From Alphaproteobacteria bacterium (GTDB lineage Bacteria; Pseudomonadota; Alphaproteobacteria; Micropepsales; Micropepsaceae): a stretch of DNA of 14,063 nucleotides. The notes under the pieces are model-generated. The model worked only from the letters and a program-made list of their open reading frames with translations. It did not search any database and was not told the origin of the DNA. Positions 7,751 to 14,049 of this stretch are shown in pieces. How positions within the stretch are numbered: the first letter of the stretch is position 1; each line of letters begins with the position of its first letter. The translations under genes were made by a program, and so were the position numbers. The stretch covers positions 13,940 through 28,002 of the forward strand of contig PKWC01000208.1 in the NCBI GenBank assembly GCA_003131925.1, written 5' to 3'.

Positions 7751-8656
7751 ATGACCATTCGATTCGACGGCAAGGTGGCGATCATCACCGGTGCGGGCGG
7801 GGGCCTCGGCCGCGCGCATGCGCTCGAATTCGCGCGCCGCGGCGCGAAGGTCGTCGTCAACGATCTGGGCGGCGCAGTCGACGGCACGGGCGGCTCCTCC
7901 GAAGCGGCGCAGAAGGTCGTTGCCGAGATCGAAGCGGTGGGTGGTAAAGCCATCGCCAACGGCGCCTCGGTCACCGACGATGCGGGCGTCGCCCATCTCG
8001 TCAAACAGACGCTCGACGCGTTCGGGCGGATCGACGTGCTCATCGCCAATGCGGGCATCCTGCGCGACAAAAGCTTTGCCAAGATGGAGATCAAGGATTT
8101 TTCGGCGGTTGTGGACGTGCACGTGATGGGCACGGTGAAGCCCGCGAAAGCCGTGTGGCAGCTCATGCGCGACCAGCAATATGGTCGCATCGTTGTCACC
8201 ACTTCATCCACCGGGCTTTACGGAAATTTCGGCCAGGCGAATTACGGCGCCGCCAAGCTTGGCCTCGTCGGCCTGACGCACACGCTCAAGATCGAAGGTG
8301 CGAAGGACAACATCAAGATCAACGCGATCTGTCCGGTGGCCGCCACCCGCATGACCGAAAATCTGATGCCGCCGCAGATGCTGGAAATGCTGAAGCCCGA
8401 ATATGTGACCCCGGCCGTTGTTTATCTCGCGAGCGAGGATGCGCCCACGGGCGTGATTGTCACTGCCGGCGCAGGCGTCTTCTCCGCAGCGCAGATGATC
8501 GAGTCGAACGGAGTCCATCTTGGCCCCAACGCAACCGCGGATGACATTGCGGCCGCCTGGCCGCGCATCTCCGATTTCACCGGCGCCAAACACTACGTCA
8601 CCGGCGCCGAGCAAGTCGCGAAGATCGTTGAGCGACGGCAGCAGAAGGCGGGCTAG
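7751..8656 (+). CDS. Short-chain dehydrogenase/reductase, (3R)-hydroxyacyl-CoA dehydrogenase type
   Basis: The product is 301 residues. It has the NAD-binding glycine motif TGAGGGLG (13-20), NDLGG (37-41) typical of the HSD17B4/FOX2 subgroup, NAG (100-102), and the catalytic Ser152, Tyr165 and Lys169 in GLYGNFGQANYGAAKLG. His124 in VDVHVMGT replaces the usual SDR Asn, as is normal in the peroxisomal multifunctional-enzyme subgroup. It most likely oxidises a 3-hydroxyacyl-CoA with NAD. The start is well fixed: GGAG at 7740-7743 lies 7 nt before the ATG. It converges on the minus-strand operon coding two acyl-CoA dehydrogenases and a crotonase, with a 178-bp repeat between, so it may act in the same pathway although transcribed separately. 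Confidence 0.93.
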   Translation: MTIRFDGKVAIITGAGGGLGRAHALEFARRGAKVVVNDLGGAVDGTGGSSEAAQKVVAEIEAVGGKAIANGASVTDDAGVAHLVKQTLDAFGRIDVLIANAGILRDKSFAKMEIKDFSAVVDVHVMGTVKPAKAVWQLMRDQQYGRIVVTTSSTGLYGNFGQANYGAAKLGLVGLTHTLKIEGAKDNIKINAICPVAATRMTENLMPPQMLEMLKPEYVTPAVVYLASEDAPTGVIVTAGAGVFSAAQMIESNGVHLGPNATADDIAAAWPRISDFTGAKHYVTGAEQVAKIVERRQQKAG

Positions 8657-8674
8657 GCCCATTCGCCCGTGTTC

Positions 8675-8852
8675 TCCCTCACCCATGCCGAAGTGGTTGA
8701 GGGGTGTCGTACTTAAGCCCTCTCCCACAAGGGGAGAGGGGATCCCCGCGCTGATTTTCTCCGTTGATGCAGGACGCCGCATTCCCCTCTCCCCTTGCGG
8801 GAGAGGGATGCAGGGACGGGCGATGAATTCTGGTCAGGCGTGGGTGAGGGGG
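8675..8852 (-). repeat. 178-bp palindromic intergenic repeat, copy 2 (inverted relative to copy 1)
   Basis: Read as its reverse complement, this stretch aligns with 4961-5138 through its length: the terminal CCCTCACCC, the following TCATCGC, CTGCATCCCTCTCCC, TGCATCAAC, and the second hairpin arm CCCTCTCCCCTTGTGGG. Terminal inverted repeats are 8676-8689 and 8837-8850 (13 of 14 positions). Inner hairpins are 8718-8740 and 8785-8807. It occupies nearly all the space between the convergent SDR and crotonase stops, where it could also act as a bidirectional terminator. It has no coding capacity. Confidence 0.85.
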
Positions 8853-8860
8853 AACCACCC

Positions 8861-9658
8861 CTATTCCCCCTTAAACTGCGGCGGGCGCTTTTCGAAAAAC
8901 GCTTCGATGGCTTCGCGATGATCTTCGGTCATGTGGGCGAGTGATTGAAACGCGGCGGACATTTCCATCAGCGTTTCAAAGCTTGAATTCTCGCCTTCGC
9001 GCATCAGCCTTTTGGTCAGGCGCAGCACGTCGGGCGGCTGACGGCAGATGCGATCGGCGAGGGCTCGCGCCTCGGTCATGAGGTCTGCGACGGGGACGAC
9101 CTTCGAAACAAGTCCCCATTCGAGCGCGGTCGCGGCGTCGATCGTGTCGGCGGTGAAGAACAATTCCGCCGCGCGCGCCATGCCGATGATGCGCGGCAGA
9201 ATCCATGCGCCGCCGTCGCCGGGAACGAGGCCGATCTTGAGAAAACTCGCGCCGAACACCGCGGTATCGGCGGCGATCCGCAGATCGGCAAGACACGTCA
9301 CGTCGTTGCCCAGTCCGATTGCCGGGCCGTTCACGGCGCAGATCATCGGCACTTCGATGCTCCACAACGCGCGCACCATGCGGTGAATGTTGCTTCGGTA
9401 GCGCTCACGGATGAGAACCCCGGGGCCGGCGAAGGTGCCGCTCTTCTCGCGCATCGCCTTGAGATTGCCACCGGCGGAAAAAGCCTTGCCCGCGCCGGTC
9501 AGGATCACGCAGCGAATGTCGCGGTCGGCGTTGATGCGCGAGGCCGCGTCGGCGAACAGTTCGCCGTCGCCTTCCTCTCCCAGTGGATTGCGCGAGTCCG
9601 GGCGGTTGATCGTCAGCGTGACGATCATGCCGGATTTTTCGAAAAGAAGCGCTGTCAT
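8861..9658 (-). CDS. Crotonase-fold protein (enoyl-CoA hydratase/isomerase family) lacking both canonical Glu
   Basis: The 265-residue product has the crotonase fold: FSAGGNLKAM (60-69) supplies the first oxyanion-hole amide, and CAVNGPAIGLGNDVTCLADLR (107-127) the second. FLKIGLVPGDGGAWILPR (139-156) and a helical C-terminal domain ending QFKGE follow. In rat enoyl-CoA hydratase the two acid/base residues are Glu144 and Glu164; by alignment the positions hold Asp119 and Phe139 here. Simple hydratase chemistry is therefore uncertain, and isomerase, hydrolase or another CoA-thioester reaction is possible. Asp147 in PGDGG is a conserved acid of this subgroup. The ATG at 9658 lies 12 bp after the acyl-CoA dehydrogenase stop, with only a weak ribosome site, so translational coupling is likely. 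It is the last gene of the operon. Confidence 0.9.
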   Translation of the reverse strand: MTALLFEKSGMIVTLTINRPDSRNPLGEEGDGELFADAASRINADRDIRCVILTGAGKAFSAGGNLKAMREKSGTFAGPGVLIRERYRSNIHRMVRALWSIEVPMICAVNGPAIGLGNDVTCLADLRIAADTAVFGASFLKIGLVPGDGGAWILPRIIGMARAAELFFTADTIDAATALEWGLVSKVVPVADLMTEARALADRICRQPPDVLRLTKRLMREGENSSFETLMEMSAAFQSLAHMTEDHREAIEAFFEKRPPQFKGE

Positions 9659-9670
9659 GGGTGTTCACGC

Positions 9671-10801
9671 TTAACCGAGTGAAGCGTAGCGCTTCAGGTG
9701 ATGATCGACGTTGCCGTACAGCGTGTCAATCATCGTGACGCGCTTGAAGTAGTGGCCGAGCGCCAGTTCGTCGGTCATGCCCATGCCGCCGTGGATTTGC
9801 ACCGCGTTCTGGCCGACAAAACGGGCCGCCTTGCCGATCTGGACCTTCGCAGCCGACGCGGCTTTCTTGCGCGCGCTTTCGCTGTCGCCGAGTTTCAGCG
9901 TTACCATCAGCGTCATAGAGGCCGACTGCTCCACCTGCATGAACATGTCGACCATGCGGTGCTGCAGCGCTTGGAACTTGCCGATCGGCACCCCGAACTG
10001 CTTGCGTGTCTTCGAAAATTCGACCGTCGATTCCTGCAGCATCCTCATCGCGCCAAGGGCTTCCGCGCAATGCGCGGCGATGGCCTCGTCGACGATCTGT
10101 TCGATCAACGGCAGAGCGTCATCGGGCGTTCCGACGAGATTGTCCGCCGGAACTTCGACATTCTCGAACGTGATCTCCGATGCGCGCAGCCCGTCCACGG
10201 TCGGGAAATCGCGAGTCGAGATGCCTCTCGCGCGCCTGTTGACGAGGAAGACGCTTAAGCCTTTTTCCTCGCGCCGGGCACCAGCGGTGCGCGCGGTTAC
10301 GATGAGCGCATGGGCGAAAGGTGCGCCGATGACCACCGATTTTTGTCCGTTCAGCACATAGGCGGAGCCCTGCTTCTTCGCCGTGACCGCAAGATCGGCG
10401 AGATTGTATCGCCCTTGCGGTTCCGCGAAGGCGAAGGCAAGCACTGCGTCGCCCGCCGCGATCTTTGGAAGCCATTCCTGTTTGTGCGCTTCGCTGCCGG
10501 CGGACTGCAGAATGCCGCCGCCCACCACGACCGTTGGAACATAGGGTTCGACAACCAGCGCGCGCCCGAAGGCCTCCATCACGACCATGGTTTCGACCGG
10601 TCCGCCGCCGAGCCCGCCATACGCCTCCGGAAGCGGTGCACCCAGAAGTCCGAGTTCGGCAAACTGCTTCCAGCTTTCGGGGCGCCAGCCCGGCTCGCCG
10701 CGCGAGACTTTCTTGAATGTTTCGAAGGAATAATTGTCGGCCAGAAGGCGGACGACCGAATTGCGCAGAAGGTTCTGCTCTTCGCTATAGGCAAAATCCA
10801 T
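9671..10801 (-). CDS. Acyl-CoA dehydrogenase family protein, probable non-catalytic partner subunit
   Basis: This is a 376-residue acyl-CoA dehydrogenase-fold protein beginning MDFAYSEEQ. The ATG at 10801 has GGGGA 8-9 nt upstream; an in-frame TTG one codon earlier is less likely. It keeps the flavin-region segment AFAEPQGRYN (125-133), NGQK (151-154), TRKQFGVPIGKFQALQ (265-280) and QIHGGMGMTDE (335-345). At the place where homomeric enzymes carry IYEGT the sequence is LYGNVDHHL (361-369), with no Glu. Such proteins are known as the partner subunit in alpha2beta2 dehydrogenases such as mycobacterial ChsE4-ChsE5, acting on steroid side-chain CoA esters. The upstream gene codes the likely catalytic partner. 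The pairing and the substrate class are inference. Confidence 0.9.
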   Translation of the reverse strand: MDFAYSEEQNLLRNSVVRLLADNYSFETFKKVSRGEPGWRPESWKQFAELGLLGAPLPEAYGGLGGGPVETMVVMEAFGRALVVEPYVPTVVVGGGILQSAGSEAHKQEWLPKIAAGDAVLAFAFAEPQGRYNLADLAVTAKKQGSAYVLNGQKSVVIGAPFAHALIVTARTAGARREEKGLSVFLVNRRARGISTRDFPTVDGLRASEITFENVEVPADNLVGTPDDALPLIEQIVDEAIAAHCAEALGAMRMLQESTVEFSKTRKQFGVPIGKFQALQHRMVDMFMQVEQSASMTLMVTLKLGDSESARKKAASAAKVQIGKAARFVGQNAVQIHGGMGMTDELALGHYFKRVTMIDTLYGNVDHHLKRYASLG

Positions 10802-10820
10802 CAATGTTCCCCGGACGCGG

Positions 10821-10882
10821 CCTCATGGTTCGACAGGCTCACCATGAGGATCAGACCTCACCCTGAGCCTGTCGAAGGGTGG
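10821..10882. repeat. Double-hairpin repeat with complementary loops (REP/BIME-like)
   Basis: Two hairpins lie back to back. The first is CCTCATGG (10821-10828) paired with CCATGAGG (10842-10849) around the loop TTCGACAGGCTCA. The second is CACCC (10859-10863) paired with GGGTG (10877-10881) around the loop TGAGCCTGTCGAA. The two 13-nt loops are exact reverse complements, so the whole 62-bp unit is also one long imperfect palindrome. It sits in the 89-bp gap between the two acyl-CoA dehydrogenase genes of the operon. The core motif is, to my knowledge, widely dispersed in alphaproteobacterial genomes. Confidence 0.85.
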
Positions 10883-10890
10883 TCAATCAA

Positions 10891-12075
10891 CTAAAGACCC
10901 AACACAGCCTTGGCGATGATGTTGCGCTGAATCTCGTTCGAACCGCCATAGATCGACGCCTTGCGCATGTTGAAATACACGCCCGCGGTCCCGACCGAGT
11001 CTTCCGGCCCCACGGGATATTCGTTATCGCCGAACCCGTGCGCATCGGGATAGGCGTAATAGCCGACAGCCTCGAGCGTCAGCTCGGTGATGCGCTGCTG
11101 GATTTCCGTCCCCTTGATTTTGAGAATGGAACTCTCGGGTCCGGCATGTCCCCCGCGTGCTTCTGCGGCGAGCGTGCGCAGCTCGGTGAATTCGAGTGCC
11201 GTCAGGTCGATCTCGACTTCCGCCACCTTGCGCGCGAATTCGTCGGTCTCGATCAGTGGCGTGCCATCCACCTGCTCGGCGGCCGCGATCTCGCGCAGAC
11301 GTTCGATCGCCTTCTTCGATCGTGCGACGCCGGCGATGCCCGAACGTTCATGCACGAGCAGGAACTTGGCGTAGGTCCAGCCCTGGTTCTCCTCGCCGAC
11401 GCGGTTCTCGATGGGCACCATCACGTCGTCGAAGAAGACCTCGTTCACCTCACGCACGCCGTCGAGCACGATGATCGGCTTCACCGTGATCCCGGGAGTC
11501 TTCATGTCGACGAGAAGAAAGGTGATGCCCTGCTGCGGCTTCACAGAGGGGTCAGTCCGCACCAGGCAAAAGATCCAGTCGGCGAATTGGGCAAGCGTGG
11601 TCCAGGTCTTCTGGCCATTGACGACATAGTGGTCGCCATCGCGCACCGCGCGTGTCTTCAGGCTGGCAAGGTCCGAACCGGCGCCCGGCTCGGAATAACC
11701 CTGGCACCACCAGTCGTCGCCGGAGAGAATCCGCGGCAGGAATTTCTGCTTCTGCGCCGCGTTGCCGAAGGTGTAGATGACCGGCCCCACCATCGCGAGA
11801 CCGAAAGGAATGAGCGGCGGCGTCTCGGCACGCGCGCACTCCTCGTTGAAAATGTAGCGCTCGGTGACGCTCCAATCCGTGCCGCCATACTCTTTCGGCC
11901 AGAGCGGCGCGACCCAGCCCTTCCTGTAGAGCGTGCGGTGCCAGTCGAGATAATCCTCCTTCGTCGCGAGATCGCGGCGCGTGCGGCCTTTGAGCCGCGC
12001 GGGAAGATGCTCTGCGATGAAGCTTCTCACGCGTTCGCGAAACGCTTCTTCTTCGCGCGAGAAGGTGAGATCCAT
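10891..12075 (-). CDS. Acyl-CoA dehydrogenase, probable catalytic subunit of a heteromeric enzyme
   Basis: This is a 394-residue acyl-CoA dehydrogenase of the long FadE26/FadE-like group. It contains WPKEYGG (59-65), CQGYSEPGAGSDLASLKT (124-141) at the flavin, VNGQKTWTT (152-160), and the C-terminal IYGGSNEIQRNIIAK (375-389). The IYEGT Glu is replaced by Gly (IYGG). HERSG places Glu243 on helix G, the location of the base in isovaleryl-CoA dehydrogenase (Glu254) and in mycobacterial ChsE4 (Glu247), so this subunit is probably the active one. Its partner is the gene at 9671-10801. The ATG at 12075 is chosen because GGAG lies 6 nt upstream; an in-frame TTG at 12090 is possible. It heads the operon and has a candidate promoter at 12105-12132. 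Confidence 0.92.
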   Translation of the reverse strand: MDLTFSREEEAFRERVRSFIAEHLPARLKGRTRRDLATKEDYLDWHRTLYRKGWVAPLWPKEYGGTDWSVTERYIFNEECARAETPPLIPFGLAMVGPVIYTFGNAAQKQKFLPRILSGDDWWCQGYSEPGAGSDLASLKTRAVRDGDHYVVNGQKTWTTLAQFADWIFCLVRTDPSVKPQQGITFLLVDMKTPGITVKPIIVLDGVREVNEVFFDDVMVPIENRVGEENQGWTYAKFLLVHERSGIAGVARSKKAIERLREIAAAEQVDGTPLIETDEFARKVAEVEIDLTALEFTELRTLAAEARGGHAGPESSILKIKGTEIQQRITELTLEAVGYYAYPDAHGFGDNEYPVGPEDSVGTAGVYFNMRKASIYGGSNEIQRNIIAKAVLGL

Positions 12076-12083
12076 CTGCGGCT

Positions 12084-12098
12084 CCGACAATTTGTCAG
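12084..12098. promoter_or_regulatory. Small palindrome in the leader of the acyl-CoA dehydrogenase operon, candidate operator
   Basis: GACAA (12086-12090) and TTGTC (12092-12096) form perfect arms about a single central base, with one more matching pair outside a mismatch. It lies just downstream of the predicted -10 box, around the expected transcription start and upstream of the GGAG ribosome site. A repressor bound here would block initiation. It is short enough to occur by chance, so confidence is low. Confidence 0.3.
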
Positions 12099-12104
12099 GG
12101 CCCG

Positions 12105-12132
12105 ATCATACAGAGGGGAGGGGAGGCTTCAA
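12105..12132 (-). promoter_or_regulatory. Candidate sigma70-type promoter for the acyl-CoA dehydrogenase/crotonase operon
   Basis: On the minus strand TTGAAG (12127-12132) is followed after 16 bp by TATGAT (12105-12110), matching the -35 and -10 consensus at four and five of six positions. The start of transcription would be near 12098, leaving a leader of about 20 nt before the ATG at 12075. This is pattern matching only. Confidence 0.4.
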
Positions 12133-12144
12133 GCGAAGTTCCCC
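12120..12144 (-). terminator. Hairpin downstream of the peroxiredoxin gene, possible terminator
   Basis: GGGGA (12120-12124) pairs with TCCCC (12140-12144), and inside it CTTC (12127-12130) pairs with GAAG (12135-12138) around a 4-nt loop. It lies 14-38 bp past the peroxiredoxin stop in the direction of transcription. There is no T tract, so it is not a classical intrinsic terminator; it overlaps the predicted -35 box of the next operon. Confidence 0.35.
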
Positions 12145-12157
12145 GATTCCGTCTCGC

Positions 12158-12826
12158 TCAGTCCGTCACGTCCGGCTGCGGCACGATGCGCAGATAGGGT
12201 CGCGGTGCTTTCCATCCCTTCGGATAGATCTTTTTCGCCTCTTCGTCGGAGACCGAGCCGGCGATGATGACGTCTTCGCCGGGTTTCCAGTTCGCCGGCG
12301 TCGCCACCCTGTGCTTCGCAGTGAGCTGGAGAGAATCGATGACGCGCACAACCTCGTCGAAATTGCGCCCCGTCGTCATGGGATAGACGAGAATCAGCTT
12401 CAGCTTCTTGTCCGGCCCGATCACGAAAACATTGCGGACAGTCTGGTTGTCGGCCGGCGTGCGCTTCGATGGATCGCCGCTCGTCGAAGCCGGCAGCATG
12501 TCGTAGAGCTTCGACACCTTGAAATCCGCATCGCCGATGATGGGATAGTTTGGTGCCGTGCCCTGGGTTTCGCGGATGTCGTCGGCCCAGCGCGAATGGT
12601 CGCCGACCGGATCGACCGAAAGTCCGATGATCTTCACATCGCGCCGGTCGAATTCCGGCTTGATGCGCGCCATGTAGCCGAGCTCGGTGGTGCAGACCGG
12701 CGTGAAATCTTTTGGATGGGAGAACAGCACACCCCAGCTTCCGCCGAGCCAGTCATGGAAGCGGATGGTGCCTTGCGTCGTCTGTGCCTCGAAATCGGGG
12801 GCCGTGTCGCCAAGCTTTAATGTCAT
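12158..12826 (-). CDS. 1-Cys peroxiredoxin (Prx6 type)
   Basis: The 222-residue product is a thiol peroxidase that reduces hydrogen peroxide and alkyl hydroperoxides in the cytosol. HPKDFTPVCTTELG (37-50) carries the peroxidatic Cys45 in the PVCTTE motif of the Prx6 group. No other cysteine occurs in the protein, so there is no resolving Cys and reduction must come from another thiol. The Prx6-type C-terminal extension is present (TPANWKPGEDVII, then KGWKAPRPYLR), and the length matches the family. The start at 12826 is fixed by AAGGAG 7 nt upstream. The gene is monocistronic by layout: its own candidate promoter lies at 12899-12928 and a hairpin follows the stop. Confidence 0.96.
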   Translation of the reverse strand: MTLKLGDTAPDFEAQTTQGTIRFHDWLGGSWGVLFSHPKDFTPVCTTELGYMARIKPEFDRRDVKIIGLSVDPVGDHSRWADDIRETQGTAPNYPIIGDADFKVSKLYDMLPASTSGDPSKRTPADNQTVRNVFVIGPDKKLKLILVYPMTTGRNFDEVVRVIDSLQLTAKHRVATPANWKPGEDVIIAGSVSDEEAKKIYPKGWKAPRPYLRIVPQPDVTD

Positions 12827-12898
12827 GGTGCGCTCCTTCGCCTGATTGTGGATGCAGGACGCGTGTTGTCCGGCTCGCCAGCCCTCTTGTGCCCGGCC

Positions 12899-12928
12899 TT
12901 TATATCTTACGCCGCGGGGCAATGTCGA
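12899..12928 (-). promoter_or_regulatory. Candidate promoter of the peroxiredoxin gene
   Basis: On the minus strand TCGACA (12923-12928) and TATAAA (12899-12904) are 18 bp apart, each matching five of six consensus bases. They lie in the 117-bp gap after the chorismate mutase gene and predict a leader of roughly 65 nt before the peroxiredoxin ATG. The AT-rich box stands out in otherwise GC-rich DNA. I see no further motif that I can assign to a peroxide-responsive regulator. Confidence 0.4.
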
Positions 12929-12943
12929 GTTGCGCAGTCGTGA

Positions 12944-13270
12944 TTAGCGGTCCGTGGCGCGCCGCCCGCGCCCGTTGATGGCCTCGTGATGCCGGATCAC
13001 TTCCTCGATGATGAAGTCGAGGAATTTCTCTGCGAAGTCCGGATCGAGCTTCGCGCTGCCGGCCAAAGCGCGAAGCCGCGCGATCTGCTGCGCTTCGCGC
13101 GTGGGATCGGCGGGCGGCAGTCCGCGCTGCGCTTTGAGCCTGCCAACCGCTTTCGTACATTTGAATCGTTCGGCGAGAAGATGGATCAGCGCCGCATCGA
13201 TATTGTCGATGCTGTCCCGAAGCTGCCGCAAGTCGGGATCTACGGCCGGGTTCATCTCCATTTCGTCCAT
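12944..13270 (-). CDS. Chorismate mutase, AroQ class, monofunctional alphaproteobacterial type
   Basis: The 108-residue all-helical protein converts chorismate to prephenate, the branch step to Phe and Tyr. Active-site residues of E. coli AroQ can be aligned: Arg11 with the Arg of QLRDSID, Arg28 with that of LLAERF, Lys39 with the Lys of VGRLK, and Asp48, Arg51 and Glu52 with PADPTRE. The position of Gln88 is His in IIEEVIRHH, which I believe is usual for the alphaproteobacterial monofunctional group. The start is ATG at 13270, with in-frame ATGs at 13261 and 13255 as alternatives; the ribosome site is weak. It follows the thioesterase gene by 62 bp on the same strand and may be co-transcribed with it. 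No other aromatic-pathway gene is in the window. Confidence 0.93.
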   Translation of the reverse strand: MDEMEMNPAVDPDLRQLRDSIDNIDAALIHLLAERFKCTKAVGRLKAQRGLPPADPTREAQQIARLRALAGSAKLDPDFAEKFLDFIIEEVIRHHEAINGRGRRATDR

Positions 13271-13332
13271 TCGGCCCGTCCTTGCCTGCGGCCTTCACGT
13301 TCCGTGCGCCGATTTTACCTTGTATCGGCCTG

Positions 13333-13749
13333 TCATGCATCATTTCGCGGATAGAGGATCATCTGTGTCTGGCTTACCACGGCGACGAGCCGGCCGGCTT
13401 CGGTTTCGACATGAGTCTGCCAGACCTGCGTCTGGCGCCCGCGATGAATTGGTGTGGCCGTGGCGATGAGCTTCGGGCCGAGCGCCGCACCGCTCACGAA
13501 GTTGGTCTTGCTCTCGATCGTGGTCGTGCCAGCGGCGCCGTCGGGCAGGCTGACGGCCGTGCCGGTCGCAGCGGCAGTGTCGGCGAGGGCCATCAGCGCG
13601 CCGCCATGAACGCGCTCGCCCAGCGTGCAGAGATCGTCGCGCACCGTCATCTCCGCCACGACGCAATCGCGGTCGGCCTGGCGCAAAACGATTCCGAGAA
13701 GCCTGGCAAGCGGGAGAGGGGAGCCGTTCAGCGCATCAAGCGGCGGCAT
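13333..13749 (-). CDS. PaaI-family hotdog-fold thioesterase
   Basis: The 138-residue product has the hotdog fold with the PaaI signature ERVHGGALMALADTAAA, in which HGG and the Asp of LADT form the active site. The following TTTIESKTNFVSGA strand is typical of acyl-CoA thioesterases of this family. It probably hydrolyses an aryl- or acyl-CoA, possibly as a salvage enzyme for stalled CoA esters. The ATG at 13749 is chosen because an AAAGGA ribosome site lies about 9 nt upstream and the family similarity begins there; the frame stays open to the right window edge but that part is not coding. Its first 22 bp overlap the end of the XRE gene, implying translational coupling. Confidence 0.9.
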   Translation of the reverse strand: MPPLDALNGSPLPLARLLGIVLRQADRDCVVAEMTVRDDLCTLGERVHGGALMALADTAAATGTAVSLPDGAAGTTTIESKTNFVSGAALGPKLIATATPIHRGRQTQVWQTHVETEAGRLVAVVSQTQMILYPRNDA

Positions 13750-13997
13750 GGTTCGTTTTCCTTTGTGCAGCGGGGCGGACCACCGTGTCCGCCGTCGGCC
13801 CGTTCGCGGGCGGGAATCTGGAGCTGTTCGGAAAGGTTGAGGATCATCTTCCGGCTCGGCCGGGCCCGGTCCGTCTCGAGGAAGCTCAGGTGCCGCGTCG
13901 AAATCTGCGCCTCGCAGGCCAAATCGAGCTGGCTCATCCGTCGGCGCCGCCGCCAATCCTTGAGATGTTCGCCGACATGGCTGGGCTGTATGTTCAT
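13728..13997 (-). CDS. XRE-family helix-turn-helix regulator, apparently truncated (C-terminal MmyB-like domain missing)
   Basis: The 89-residue product starts with a clear XRE/Cro DNA-binding domain: HVGEHLKDWRRRRRMSQLDL, then ISTRHLSFLETDRARPSRKM and LSEQLQIPARER. This matches the N terminus of regulators of about 260-280 residues in which PxRERN is followed by LLLAAGYAP and an MmyB-like ligand-binding domain. Here the similarity stops at ARER (about residue 66) and is replaced by a Gly/Pro-rich tail encoded by an inverted repeat (13774-13793), ending at a stop inside the thioesterase gene. The remaining domain is not found nearby in any frame. It may be a decayed gene or a surviving short DNA-binding protein. 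No Shine-Dalgarno precedes the ATG. Autoregulation through the palindrome upstream is possible. Confidence 0.75.
   Translation of the reverse strand: MNIQPSHVGEHLKDWRRRRRMSQLDLACEAQISTRHLSFLETDRARPSRKMILNLSEQLQIPARERADGGHGGPPRCTKENEPCRRLMR
13774..13793. repeat. Short inverted repeat at the truncation point of the XRE gene
   Basis: GGCGGAC (13774-13780) and GTCCGCC (13787-13793) are perfect 7-bp arms around a 6-nt loop. It begins a few codons after the last conserved residue of the XRE domain and encodes the atypical tail. Similar short palindromes are common between genes in GC-rich alphaproteobacteria, so it may mark former intergenic DNA. Confidence 0.6.
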
Positions 13998-14030
13998 CAG
14001 CCGAGCTTAGGAGGGGGACGTGCGCCGATC

Positions 14031-14049
14031 CATTACGTCGAAGGTAATG
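14031..14049. promoter_or_regulatory. Palindrome upstream of the XRE regulator, candidate operator
   Basis: CATTAC (14031-14036) and GTAATG (14044-14049) are perfect 6-bp arms around GTCGAAG, giving CATTACGTCGAAGGTAATG. It lies 34-52 bp upstream of the XRE start codon, where an autoregulatory or divergent operator would be expected. It is AT-rich relative to its surroundings. Binding by this XRE protein is inference. Confidence 0.45.

Noticed and set aside
10879..12267. Plus-strand open frame opposite the larger acyl-CoA dehydrogenase
   Set aside because: It is a shadow frame of a well-supported gene with no recognisable domain.
13797..13811. GCCCG-TTCG-CGGGC hairpin as a terminator
   Set aside because: It falls within codons for the conserved PARER segment of the XRE domain and has no T tract, so it is better explained as coding sequence.
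13282..14010. Plus-strand open frame across the thioesterase and XRE genes
   Set aside because: Both minus-strand genes have family motifs and plausible starts; this frame has none.
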